Shown here: one piece after another, positions 15,082-23,755 of the stretch
Layout: every line of letters starts with the position of its first letter
Position numbering within the stretch: the stretch's first letter is position 1
Assembly: GCA_049323435.1 (NCBI GenBank)
Contig: JBMOMX010000013.1
Coordinates: 1 to 64,000 of the forward strand
From: UBA11222 sp049323435
GTDB taxonomy: Bacteria > Pseudomonadota > Alphaproteobacteria > UBA11222
DNA: 64,000 nt
Direction of reading: 5' to 3'
The notes under the pieces: generated by a model
The model's database searches: none
The model's input: only the letters and a program-made list of their open reading frames with translations
Told to the model about the DNA's origin: nothing
Translations under genes and position numbers: made by a program

Positions 15082-15163
15082 TTGCAGCCGTACTTACTGC
15101 GGCCAGGCCTCAGTTAAAATGGTCCAGCCATCGTTAAATGCCGCATGATTTTACGTAATTAAA

Positions 15164-15193
15164 TTGACATTAAATAAATTCACACCATATTGT
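15164..15193 (+). promoter_or_regulatory. Putative cysH promoter region
   Basis: TTGACA (15164-15169) and TATTGT (15188-15193) are separated by 18 bases in an AT-rich stretch, 46 bases before the cysH start. A short inverted repeat CACA-CCATAT-TGTG (15181-15194) overlaps the -10 and might be an operator. The remaining 158-base intergenic region is AT-rich and gene-free. Confidence 0.5.
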
Positions 15194-15239
15194 GTATTGT
15201 TATATTATATAACATAATTTTAGGTGTTAAATAGGCGCC

Positions 15240-15968
15240 ATGGCTTTGAGTGTTACAAAACCCGTTCCACCGCGGCTTGACAGACTTCAGCGCGCCACGG
15301 CGCATGAAGATGGTCCTGGACTGCTGCGGACACTGATCCGGCAGGAATTTGCCGGGCGTATTGCCGTTGTGTCCTCTTTTGGCGCTGAATCCGCCGTATT
15401 GCTGCATATTGTCGCGGCCATTGATCCAGCCACGCCGGTTCTGTTTCTGAATACGGGAAAATTATTTGGTGAAACGCTGCGCTATCGTGACCGGTTGCAG
15501 GATGTGCTGGGACTGACGGATTTGCGCGCTATTGGACCGCATCCGGAAGACCGCGCCGCACGCGACCCTCAAGGCGATCTATGGTCAAAAGATCCGGACG
15601 CCTGCTGCAATTTTCGCAAGACCGTCCCGCTTGCGCGGGCCATGGAAGGGTTTGACGCCTGGATCACCGGGCGCAAGCGCTTTCAGACTGAAAGCCGCGC
15701 CTCCATGGATATGATTGAAATGGTCGGCACGCGCTATCGCATCAATCCGCTGGCGGATTGGTCGCAGGCGGATCTGGATCGCTATATGGTGGAACATCAT
15801 CTGCCGGCCCATCCTCTTGTCCGTGATGGCTATCTTTCCATTGGCTGCATGTCCTGCACATCACGGGTGGCGGAAGGCGAAGACGCGCGTTCCGGCCGCT
15901 GGCGTGGCCAGGATAAGACGGAATGCGGCATTCATGTTGACACCTTCACGGATGGCGGCGGCATCTGA
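15240..15968 (+). CDS. cysH: Phosphoadenylyl/adenylyl-sulfate reductase CysH
   Basis: A 242-residue CysH that reduces activated sulfate to sulfite in assimilatory sulfate reduction. The PP-loop region is VVSSFGAESAVLLHI, and the cysteine pattern CCNFRK near residue 121 with GCMSC near 202 plus the C-terminal ECGIH is that of iron-sulfur-containing (4Fe-4S) enzymes, which usually prefer APS over PAPS. No cysIJ, cysDN or cysG gene is adjacent. Its relevance to the sulfotransferases at 45 kb is only that both depend on activated sulfate. Confidence 0.93.
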   Translation: MALSVTKPVPPRLDRLQRATAHEDGPGLLRTLIRQEFAGRIAVVSSFGAESAVLLHIVAAIDPATPVLFLNTGKLFGETLRYRDRLQDVLGLTDLRAIGPHPEDRAARDPQGDLWSKDPDACCNFRKTVPLARAMEGFDAWITGRKRFQTESRASMDMIEMVGTRYRINPLADWSQADLDRYMVEHHLPAHPLVRDGYLSIGCMSCTSRVAEGEDARSGRWRGQDKTECGIHVDTFTDGGGI

Positions 15969-15997
15969 TTGACCCGAATTATCGGATTGACCCTGTC

Positions 15998-16039
15998 CGG
16001 ATCAGACCAGACAGCCCTTAAGCGATTCCGTCTGATCCG
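15998..16039. repeat. Inverted repeat downstream of cysH
   Basis: Perfect 10-bp arms CGGATCAGAC (15998-16007) and GTCTGATCCG (16030-16039) around a 22-base loop, between cysH and tRNA-Leu. There is no T-run. It might be a factor-dependent transcript end or a protein site. Confidence 0.55.
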
Positions 16040-16105
16040 ATTCTGGTCAGAAGGGCAGATGCGGCTTGTGAAACAGTGCGCAATTTGCTACTTCCCCCAC
16101 TGAAT

Positions 16106-16192
16106 GCGGTCGTGGCGGAATTGGTAGACGCGCAGCGTTGAGGTCGCTGTGGGGTAAAACCCGTGGAAGTTCGAGTCTTCTCGACCGCACCA
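16106..16192 (+). tRNA. tRNA-Leu (anticodon GAG)
   Basis: An 87-nt class II tRNA with acceptor arms GCGGTCG and CGACCGC, D-loop TGGTAGAC, anticodon stem CAGCG/CGCTG with loop TTGAGGT giving anticodon GAG (reads CUC/CUU), a long variable arm, T-arm with TTCGAGT, and an encoded CCA end (16190-16192). The long variable arm and anticodon identify leucine. Confidence 0.97.
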
Positions 16193-16344
16193 CCCTATGT
16201 CCCTATGCCGGCCCTGGCCTTCAGGCAAAGGCTGGCGCGGGCTTCTGGCGGCAAAGCCACCCGAAGCCGCATCCTGGGCGCTGGGGAACTGACGAAGATA
16301 CTCACACTATTCAACGCAACCTCTATTCTATCGGAGAGCGGCTG

Positions 16345-17748
16345 GTGCAGGATACGGCCTCCACAGATACGCGGACCGAAACCGAAACACCCGCAGCCGG
16401 TGATCAGTTGCATGCGCTCAATGCCGCGTTTATTCAGGCCGTAACCGACGCCATAAAAGCAGGCGACAAACCCGCAGTACTGGAACTTGTTCAACCGCTG
16501 CATGCTGCGGATATGAGCGATCTTCTGGGTCTGCTGCGCGGCAAGCAGCGGCGCAAACTGCTTGATATTCTGGGGCCGCAACTTGATCCCGAAGTGCTGC
16601 CGGAACTGGATGAGAGCCTGCGCGACCGGGTGGTCGCCGCCATGTCCAGCGAAGCCCTGGCCGCCGCCGTCGCTGCGCTTGAGACTGACGATTCCGTTTA
16701 TCTGCTGGAAAATCTGAGTGAAGCGCGCAAGGCCGAAGTGCTTAACCTGCTGCCCCGCATTGAGCGGGCGCCGGTCGAAAAAGGCCTCAGCTATCCGGAA
16801 GACACGGCTGGGCGGCTGATGCGATCCGAGCTTGTCGCGGTGCCGCCCTATTGGACGGTCGGGCATACGATCGACTATATGCGCTCGGTCGATGATCTGC
16901 CGGATGATTTCTATGAAATTTTCATCGTCGATCCGTCTTTCCATCTGGTTGGCACCGTATCCCTGAGCCGGGTGGCGCGCACACGGCGGCACGTCCCCAT
17001 GAGCGAGATCATGGAACGCGAGCAAACCCTGATCCCGGCCACGATGGATCAGGAGGAAGTGGCCTATCTTTTCAACCAGTATGGGCTGATTTCCGCCGCT
17101 GTTGTGGACGAGGACGAGCGTCTGGTCGGTGTGATCACGGTGGACGACGTGGTGGACGTGATCGGCGAAGAAGCCGAAGAGGATATTCTGCGCCTGGGCG
17201 GCGTCACGGAGACCGACCTATCGGATTCGGTGCTGGTCACGACCCGGCGGCGCTTTCCGTGGCTGCTGGTCAATCTGCTGACGGCGATACTGGCGTCGCT
17301 GGTAATCGCGCAGTTCGAGGCCACCATCGAGGAAATTGTCGCACTGGCCGTGCTGATGCCGATTGTCGCCAGCATGGGCGGCAATGCGGGCACGCAAACC
17401 CTGACTGTCGCCGTGCGCGCCATCGCCACCAAGGAGATGAACGCCGCAAACGCCGCGCGCATCGTATTCCGCGAGGTTTTTGTGGCGGGTTATAATGGCG
17501 TATTGTTCGCCCTGATCATGGGGGCGATTGGCGGCCTGTGGTTCGACAGTGCCGCCATCGGCCTGGTGCTGGCGGCGGCAATGCTGATCAATCTGCTGGC
17601 GGCGGGCATTGCCGGGGTATTGGCGCCGCTGGCGCTGGAGCGACTGGATATCGACCCGGCCATGGCGTCGGGGGTTATGGTCACCACCGTGACCGATGTG
17701 GTAGGCTTCTTCGCGTTTCTGGGGCTTGCTACGCTGTTATTACTGTAA
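16345..17748 (+). CDS. mgtE: Magnesium transporter MgtE
   Basis: MgtE, a homodimeric magnesium channel gated by cytoplasmic magnesium. From the GTG at 16345 it has 467 residues, the usual length. The order is an N-domain of helical repeats (about residues 40-130), a paired CBS domain (about 135-260, with DETAGRLM-like and VDDVVDVI segments), and a five-helix C-terminal pore domain containing the signature MPIVASMGGNAGTQT near residues 345-359. The open frame reaches back to 16138, but that overlaps the tRNA; the GTG with GGAGAG 6 bases upstream is the only start with a good ribosome site. Confidence 0.93.
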   Translation: MQDTASTDTRTETETPAAGDQLHALNAAFIQAVTDAIKAGDKPAVLELVQPLHAADMSDLLGLLRGKQRRKLLDILGPQLDPEVLPELDESLRDRVVAAMSSEALAAAVAALETDDSVYLLENLSEARKAEVLNLLPRIERAPVEKGLSYPEDTAGRLMRSELVAVPPYWTVGHTIDYMRSVDDLPDDFYEIFIVDPSFHLVGTVSLSRVARTRRHVPMSEIMEREQTLIPATMDQEEVAYLFNQYGLISAAVVDEDERLVGVITVDDVVDVIGEEAEEDILRLGGVTETDLSDSVLVTTRRRFPWLLVNLLTAILASLVIAQFEATIEEIVALAVLMPIVASMGGNAGTQTLTVAVRAIATKEMNAANAARIVFREVFVAGYNGVLFALIMGAIGGLWFDSAAIGLVLAAAMLINLLAAGIAGVLAPLALERLDIDPAMASGVMVTTVTDVVGFFAFLGLATLLLL

Positions 17749-17777
17749 TTGCTTCACTCGGGTGACAGGATAGGAAG

Positions 17778-18950
17778 ATGAATTTAAACCGCTTGCCGCC
17801 TTTCGATTTCGATCTTGGCGAAACCGTCAACATGCTGCGCGACAGCATAGCCGCATTTACCGCCAGCGCCATCGCCCCGCGCGCCGCCGAAATTGACCGC
17901 AGCAACGAATTTCCCCGCGATCTGTGGCCGCGCCTGGGAGAGCTTGGCCTGCTCGGCATCACCGTCGAGGAGGAATATGGCGGAGCCGGCATGAGCTATC
18001 TGCACCATGCCGTCGCGATGGAAGAAATCAGCCGGGGTTCCGCCAGCGTAGGGCTTTCTTATGGCGCGCATTCAAATTTATGCGTCAATCAGATACGCCG
18101 TGCCGGCAGCGATACGCAAAAACTTAAATATCTGCCCCGTCTGATAAGCGGTGAACATGTGGGTTCGCTGGCGATGAGTGAAACAGAAGCCGGTTCGGAT
18201 GTCGTGTCGATGAAGCTGCACGCGCAAAAGCGCGGCGACCGTTATATTCTCAATGGCAGCAAATTCTGGATAACCAATGCGCCTGACGCCGATGTGCTTG
18301 TGGTCTATGCCAAGACCGATCTCAAGGCCGGGCCGCGCGGCATTACCGCCTTTATCATCGAGCGCGGCTTCAAGGGATTTTCCACCGGGCCTAAACTGGA
18401 CAAGCTCGGCATGCGCGGCTCCGGCACCTGCGAACTGATTTTTCAGGATTGCGAAGTTCCCGAAGAAAATGTCATGGGCGGCGAAGGCAGGGGCGTCAAT
18501 ATCCTGATGAGCGGCCTGGATTACGAGCGCGCCGTGCTATCGTCGGGCTGCGTGGGCATCATGCAGGCCTGCATGGATGTCGCCCTGCCCTATATTCATG
18601 AACGCAAACAGTTCGGCCAGCCCATCGGAACATTCCAGCTTATGCAAGGCAAGCTGGCCGACATGTACACCACAATGAATGCGACGCGCGCCTATGTTTA
18701 TGCGGTGGCGAAAGCCTGCGACCGTGGCGGCCCAACCCGCAAGGACGCGGCGGGCGCTATTCTGTATGCTGCGGAAAAGGCGACCTGGATGGCGCTGGAA
18801 ACCATCCAGATCCTCGGCGGCAATGGCTATATCAATGATTATCCGGCTGGCCGCCTGTTGCGCGATGCAAAACTGTATGAAATCGGCGCGGGCACCAGTG
18901 AAATCCGCCGCTGGCTGATAGGGCGTGAACTGTTCGATGAGACGGCGTGA
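17778..18950 (+). CDS. ivd: Isovaleryl-CoA dehydrogenase
   Basis: A 390-residue FAD acyl-CoA dehydrogenase. The sequence is much closer to isovaleryl-CoA dehydrogenase (leucine degradation) than to the short- or medium-chain enzymes: YGAHSNLCVNQI, MSETEAGSDVVSMK, FWITNAPDADVLVVYAKT and the catalytic glutamate inside the chain at LDYERAVL (about residue 250), the position specific for IVD. The C-terminal ILGGNGYINDYPAGRLLRD and IGAGTSEIRRWLIGREL are ACAD signatures. The remaining leucine-pathway genes are not in the window. The following gene starts 16 bases downstream. Confidence 0.93.
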   Translation: MNLNRLPPFDFDLGETVNMLRDSIAAFTASAIAPRAAEIDRSNEFPRDLWPRLGELGLLGITVEEEYGGAGMSYLHHAVAMEEISRGSASVGLSYGAHSNLCVNQIRRAGSDTQKLKYLPRLISGEHVGSLAMSETEAGSDVVSMKLHAQKRGDRYILNGSKFWITNAPDADVLVVYAKTDLKAGPRGITAFIIERGFKGFSTGPKLDKLGMRGSGTCELIFQDCEVPEENVMGGEGRGVNILMSGLDYERAVLSSGCVGIMQACMDVALPYIHERKQFGQPIGTFQLMQGKLADMYTTMNATRAYVYAVAKACDRGGPTRKDAAGAILYAAEKATWMALETIQILGGNGYINDYPAGRLLRDAKLYEIGAGTSEIRRWLIGRELFDETA

Positions 18951-18966
18951 AAACAGGGAGCATAGC

Positions 18967-20313
18967 GTGGGTCCTGCAGTGATGCGGGCATGCGTGCTGC
19001 TGCTTGTGCTGATCCACTGCCATCCCGCATTCGCCCAGACATCGGATACCGAACGCGCGCAGAATATTCGTAACCAGCTTGCCACGCCGCGGACCCAGCC
19101 TGCATCACAGGCCGATATTGACGCCATACGCACGGATTTAAAAAATGTCATCGACGCGGTGATGTTACGCATCGGCGCGCTTGAAAAAGACATGGCCGAT
19201 ATCAAATCCCGCATTCGCGTTCTGGAGGCCCGCACCGCACCGGTGGGAACGGTAATTACCGGCCCGGTTGCAAATGCTGCCCCCGCGGCGCCGCTCCAGA
19301 CTGCGCCTGCGCACAGCGCGCCTGCATCCAGCGCTTTGAAAAAGAACATATCCATGTGCGCACGCGGATGTGACGCAGAAAAATTTTCCGATGCCGTCAG
19401 GCTTGTTGCCGAAGGGGGAACCATCACCCTGGAGCCGGGCGATTATTTTGACTGCATATTGATAAAGAAATCGATGAAACTGGTGGGCAAGACCGGCGCC
19501 GATGGAAGCCGCGCCCATCTCAAAAAAATTGCCTGTAACGGCAAAGCCGCTATTGATCTGCATGCACCGGAGGTTACGGTCCAGGGGTTGAAAATCAGCG
19601 GAATTTCCGTACCTGACAGAAACGGGGCCTGTATCCGCGTAGCGCCAACAGCAATAAATCTTTTGATCAAGGACATCATCTGTCTTGATAGCGAGAATGG
19701 GATATTGGGCCGTGTATCCCCCAATGGCGGCGTGATGACAATCGAGGATTCGCTGTTTTCGGGAAATGGAAAGGCCGGCCATGCGCATGGCATTTACATA
19801 AATGGCGGCGAAAGTGCGATCCTGCGCAATGTAAAAATACTTGCCGCCAATGATGGTCATCTATTGAAGACCGGCGCCAAATCCACTCTGGTGGAAGGCA
19901 GTATTATTGCCGCATTGGGAGGTAATAGCGGCGCGGCCATAAACGCCTATGGGGGCGGCAAGCTTACGGTTAAAAACAGTGTGCTTCAGCTTGGACCCAA
20001 GACGCAGAACCATAATTTTATAGCCTATGCGGATGAACCCAGCCGCATCGTGCCGGGCGGCGTGCATGAAATAAATTTTGAAAATAACTGGTTCATCTAT
20101 GACGATGCCAATCGCTGCTGCCGCTGGCTGTTCAGCCATAGAAGCGTCATTCTCGACAAAATTAATATACGTAAAAATAAATTCGTGGGGGGAATTGACC
20201 CCATCACCGCTTCCGTCGATATGCGCCTTAACAAGGAATATAAGGATCGCGCGGAGGCGGGGCTGGCCGCCTATGACGGAACGGTGAAATCCATGCCAAA
20301 GCCGGGCAGTTGA
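18967..20313 (+). CDS. Secreted protein with coiled coil and right-handed beta-helix
   Basis: A 448-residue exported protein of unknown function. From the GTG at 18967, with GGGAG 6 bases upstream, it has a signal peptide ending near HPAFA. Residues about 25-85 form a predicted coiled coil (DIDAIRTDLKNVIDAVMLRI), followed by an Ala/Pro-rich linker (about 90-120). From about 140 onward the chain repeats short strand-turn units (IDLHAPEVTVQGLKISGISV, GGVMTIEDSLFSGNG, GGKLTVKNSVL), the pattern of a right-handed parallel beta-helix as in pectate-lyase-like proteins. No catalytic motif is recognised. It may be co-transcribed with ivd by proximity only. Confidence 0.75.
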   Translation: MGPAVMRACVLLLVLIHCHPAFAQTSDTERAQNIRNQLATPRTQPASQADIDAIRTDLKNVIDAVMLRIGALEKDMADIKSRIRVLEARTAPVGTVITGPVANAAPAAPLQTAPAHSAPASSALKKNISMCARGCDAEKFSDAVRLVAEGGTITLEPGDYFDCILIKKSMKLVGKTGADGSRAHLKKIACNGKAAIDLHAPEVTVQGLKISGISVPDRNGACIRVAPTAINLLIKDIICLDSENGILGRVSPNGGVMTIEDSLFSGNGKAGHAHGIYINGGESAILRNVKILAANDGHLLKTGAKSTLVEGSIIAALGGNSGAAINAYGGGKLTVKNSVLQLGPKTQNHNFIAYADEPSRIVPGGVHEINFENNWFIYDDANRCCRWLFSHRSVILDKINIRKNKFVGGIDPITASVDMRLNKEYKDRAEAGLAAYDGTVKSMPKPGS

Positions 20314-20356
20314 GGGCCGCGATATTCAGCCTACTGATCATTGGATAAGGCTGGCG

Positions 20357-21601
20357 CTACTGCCGGCCTTCCCGTTCATTCTCTGCCGGAGCTTTCTCGA
20401 TGGCGCTGATCTGTTTTGCTTTTTCAAACGCCTGCTTTGCCTCATCGCGCAGACCCGCGTCGAACAGATAATCCAGCGCCGTCATCGCCAGCGCCTTGGC
20501 CCCGTCAATGGCTGCGGCATCACCGCTCTCGCTTCCCGCATATTTCGCGAATTCGGGATTATGGATCGACACATGCGGCGGCGCGCAGGCCAGCATCGGA
20601 TGAATCGCGGGCGTCAGATAGCTGACATTGCCCATATCCGTGCTGCCTTTCGCGCTGGACGGCAATTTCTCCAGTGGAGTAAAGACCCGCCCCAGCGCTT
20701 CGCCATTCTTCTGAAACCGGTTGGCGATGGGCCAGTTGGTCCGCAATTCCAGATAATCCACATCGCTCCACTCCACGCTCAATGTGGCGCCGGCGGCGCG
20801 GGCGCCGGCCTCGAAGCAGGCCAGAACACGAGGCCGCAAAGCGGCAAGGTCTTTCATGTCCCTGGCGCGGATATAAAAATGCCCGCTGGCAATTTCCGGA
20901 ACAATATTCGGCGCATCGCCGCCTTTCAGGATAATACCGTGAATGCGCTCGGTCGCGCGGATATGCTGGCGCAGCATGGCAATGGAATTATAGGCGGTGA
21001 TCAGCGCATCCAGCGCATTGACGCCGCGTTCCGGCATGGCCGAAGCATGCGAGGAAACGCCCCGGTAGGAAACCATCACTTCCGACCAGGCGATCGAGGG
21101 CATGGTTGCGAGATTGACGCCGGCGGGATGGATCATCATGGCCGCATCGACACCAATGAACGCTCCCCGGCGCGCCATCAGCTCCTTGCCGCCGCCGCTT
21201 TCCTCCGCAGGCGTGCCGAGCAGCCGCACCCTGCCCGGAAGCCTCCCTGCAACGCCGTGCAGTGCAAGGGCCGCCCCCAGGGCGGAGGCGGCGATCAGAT
21301 TATGCCCGCAGGAATGGCCGATGCCCGGCAGCGCATCATATTCAGCCAGCAGCGCCACGCGCGGCCCCGCCGCCGCGCCGAACTCCGCCTCAAAGGCGGT
21401 TTCAAACTCATAGGCGCCCGGTGTAACGCTTAGGCCCGCATCACGTAAGGCGCCAGTCAGCAGCCCATGTGCGTGACGCTCCTGAAACGCCAGTTCCGGG
21501 TTGGCGTGAATGCTGCGCGATATTTCCACCAGCGGGCCGCGCATCGCGTCTATGCTCTTGCAAACCTCCGCCTTCAACGCATCTGGCGTCATGGGATTCA
21601 T
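20357..21601 (-). CDS. M20 family amidohydrolase/peptidase
   Basis: A 414-residue metal-dependent hydrolase of the M20D group (aminobenzoyl-glutamate/PM20D2-like amidohydrolases). The metal site is seen in LLAEYDALPGIGHSCGHNLIAAS near residue 85-105 and in TPAEESGGGKELM near 133; the dimerisation-domain segment VSYRGVSSHASAMPERGVNALDAL follows. These enzymes cleave amide bonds of N-acyl amino acids or dipeptides; the substrate is undefined. It is 7 bases downstream of the SDR gene on the same strand, so the two probably form one transcript. Confidence 0.87.
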   Translation of the reverse strand: MNPMTPDALKAEVCKSIDAMRGPLVEISRSIHANPELAFQERHAHGLLTGALRDAGLSVTPGAYEFETAFEAEFGAAAGPRVALLAEYDALPGIGHSCGHNLIAASALGAALALHGVAGRLPGRVRLLGTPAEESGGGKELMARRGAFIGVDAAMMIHPAGVNLATMPSIAWSEVMVSYRGVSSHASAMPERGVNALDALITAYNSIAMLRQHIRATERIHGIILKGGDAPNIVPEIASGHFYIRARDMKDLAALRPRVLACFEAGARAAGATLSVEWSDVDYLELRTNWPIANRFQKNGEALGRVFTPLEKLPSSAKGSTDMGNVSYLTPAIHPMLACAPPHVSIHNPEFAKYAGSESGDAAAIDGAKALAMTALDYLFDAGLRDEAKQAFEKAKQISAIEKAPAENEREGRQ

Positions 21602-21608
21602 CTCTGGT

Positions 21609-22397
21609 TCAGCGCGCGGTGAGCGGCGCCATGTTCAGATGCATGCCTGCATCCGTGATCAGGGTTTCGCCGGTAATATGTTCGGCCCCTTCGGCGCAGA
21701 AAAACACCACGGAATCGGCAATATCCTCTGGCGTGCCCGCGCGCTTCAATGGCGTGATCTTGCGTTGCGTATCCAGCATGCCCTGATATCCTTCTGCATC
21801 CAGACGATCGGAAAACCAGCGTGTCCCGATAAAACCGGGACAAACCGCATTTACCCGGATTTCCGGGGCCAGCGCGCGCGCCAGCGACAGGGTCATGGTG
21901 TTGAGCGCGCCCTTCGATGCCGCATAAGCGATGGAACTGCCAATGCCCACAACCGCAGCTATGGAGGATACATTGACGATGGCCCCCTTGCCCGCCGCTT
22001 TCATTGCGGGCGCCACTGCCCGTGTCATCTGATAGGGGCCGATGACATTCAGCCCGTAGATATAATGGAAATCATCCGCAGACAAAGCTTCCAGATCCCG
22101 ATGGTCCGCGAACACGGAGGTTCCGGCATTATTCACCAGAATGTCAATGCGGCCCCATTTATCCAAAGTTTCCCCGGCCAGGCGGCGGCAATCCGCATCC
22201 TCGCCGATATTGGCCTTTACCAGCAGCGTTTCCACGCCAAGGGCCGCGCATTGCCCGGCTGTTTCGCGCGCCTCTGTTTCACTTTTGGAATAATTGATCA
22301 CCACATTGACGCCGCGTTCTGCGAGTTTCACCGCAACTGCCGCGCCAAGACCCACAGCCGAACCCGTAATGATCGCAACCTTGCCCCTTATGTCCAT
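21609..22397 (-). CDS. Short-chain dehydrogenase/reductase
   Basis: A 262-residue classical SDR oxidoreductase. The nucleotide motif is TGSAVGLGAAVA near residues 12-22 (TGxxxGxG), NNAGTS near 89-94 and the catalytic Ser with YAASKGAL (Y-x-x-x-K) near residues 158-166. An arginine and asparagine-containing VVINYSK after strand 2 suggest NADP(H) or NAD(H) cannot be told apart with confidence. The substrate is unknown. The gene precedes the M20 hydrolase by 7 bases. Confidence 0.9.
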   Translation of the reverse strand: MDIRGKVAIITGSAVGLGAAVAVKLAERGVNVVINYSKSETEARETAGQCAALGVETLLVKANIGEDADCRRLAGETLDKWGRIDILVNNAGTSVFADHRDLEALSADDFHYIYGLNVIGPYQMTRAVAPAMKAAGKGAIVNVSSIAAVVGIGSSIAYAASKGALNTMTLSLARALAPEIRVNAVCPGFIGTRWFSDRLDAEGYQGMLDTQRKITPLKRAGTPEDIADSVVFFCAEGAEHITGETLITDAGMHLNMAPLTAR

Positions 22398-22470
22398 GTT
22401 CCTGCCGCCTCATAATTTCACATTGTGAGACTATGCTGCGGCGAAAAGTGCGTCAATTACAAGCGCAGAT

Positions 22471-23745
22471 CTACAGAGGCACATCAAAATATTTCAGATG
22501 CCAGCGCATTTCTTCCGCATCCATAGGGTAATCAACACCGTTACGCGCCAGCACCAGATCCTGCCGTGCGACCTGGCCCAGGGTTTTTTGCACCTCCAGC
22601 GCGGTGCGCATGGACAGTCCTGCCCGCCATACCGCGGCCGTGATGGCCTTGCCGCTGCGCGCTTCGATAATCCGGCGGATCAGCGGTTCGGGGATTTTGC
22701 TTTTCAACGCCAGGGCTTCGATAACAAATTCGCTGCGCCTGCCGGTTGCCGCCGCAGAAATTTCCGCATCCCCCAGAAGCCCGGAATCAAACGCCTGTCT
22801 GGCGCTAAGCCCCAGCGCCTCTTCATCCTGCGCGCCAAGAGACTCTTCTTTTTTAATCCGTTCCCTGATAGATTTTTTCAGATACTCAGCCGTATCCTTG
22901 TCAAGATCAAGATCATCGCGCGTCAGCAGAATATTCAACAGCGATGACGCAACAAACCCCGCCACCCGGCGAACGGCGCGCAGGGGCAGTTCCGGACGCA
23001 TCACAATTGGTTTGTGCCAGCTGTGAATATCCTCCGCCTGATTAATAATGGCGTCCAGTGTTTCCTCGCGTATCTGGGCATTTTTATTTGCCAGCAGCGA
23101 AGCCACTGCCGAAACATCCAGCGAGGCGACGATGGCGTCCGCCACCGGCTCGCTGACATTCTGGCGATTGGCAATCGGGGCCATTGCGCCATCGACAATG
23201 CCGCTGGCCATGATCTGCAATAAATCATTGTCCGAAAGCAGCGGCGAATATTCCAGAATAGGGGCGCGCACAACCGCCTCAAGATCCATGGCCAGCCGCA
23301 TCGCTATGCGCTTGGGAACATTGTCTGCGTGCTTGATTTCTTCTGCAACGATCTGGCGCACGCGCGGCAAATGGTCAGAGGCAAGCTTGTCGAGTATGGC
23401 CTCCATCTGCTCGCGCAGTTTCACCTGCGCATCCTCCGGCAGGCCCGGCACAAGCCTGGCTATTTTGCGCGCCAGTTCACAGCGCACTTCATCATCCTTG
23501 TCATCACTCAGTATTTCATCCGCCTGAATCGGCGTATGGGGATTTTTGGCCACCTTGCGGCGGACCTGCCCGGATTCATCACCGGCAAGATAATAGAGCA
23601 TCTCGGCCGGAGAATCGGCGCGTCCCGCAAGTTCCGTCCGCAATGCCAGATTTTTGCTTTCCAGCGCCTCACGCGCCACATCATATTCAAGATTTTCCGG
23701 AAGCTTTCGTCCAAATGGCAAATGGCTGAGCAGTTTTTTTAGCAT
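22471..23745 (-). CDS. DUF2336 domain protein
   Basis: A 424-residue protein dominated by a DUF2336 domain of HEAT-like helical repeats, found almost only in alphaproteobacteria and often beside signalling genes. The chain reads as repeated helix pairs, for example AEMLYYLAGDESGQVRRKVAKNP, then DEVRCELARKIARL, then LPRVRQIVAEEI. The ATG at 23745 with AGGGG upstream is preferred over the in-frame ATGs at 23763/23766. It is 10 bases downstream of the PAS/GGDEF gene, which suggests a link to cyclic-di-GMP signalling, though the family's biochemistry is not established. Confidence 0.85.
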   Translation of the reverse strand: MLKKLLSHLPFGRKLPENLEYDVAREALESKNLALRTELAGRADSPAEMLYYLAGDESGQVRRKVAKNPHTPIQADEILSDDKDDEVRCELARKIARLVPGLPEDAQVKLREQMEAILDKLASDHLPRVRQIVAEEIKHADNVPKRIAMRLAMDLEAVVRAPILEYSPLLSDNDLLQIMASGIVDGAMAPIANRQNVSEPVADAIVASLDVSAVASLLANKNAQIREETLDAIINQAEDIHSWHKPIVMRPELPLRAVRRVAGFVASSLLNILLTRDDLDLDKDTAEYLKKSIRERIKKEESLGAQDEEALGLSARQAFDSGLLGDAEISAAATGRRSEFVIEALALKSKIPEPLIRRIIEARSGKAITAAVWRAGLSMRTALEVQKTLGQVARQDLVLARNGVDYPMDAEEMRWHLKYFDVPL

Positions 23746-23755
23746 CGGCAGACCC

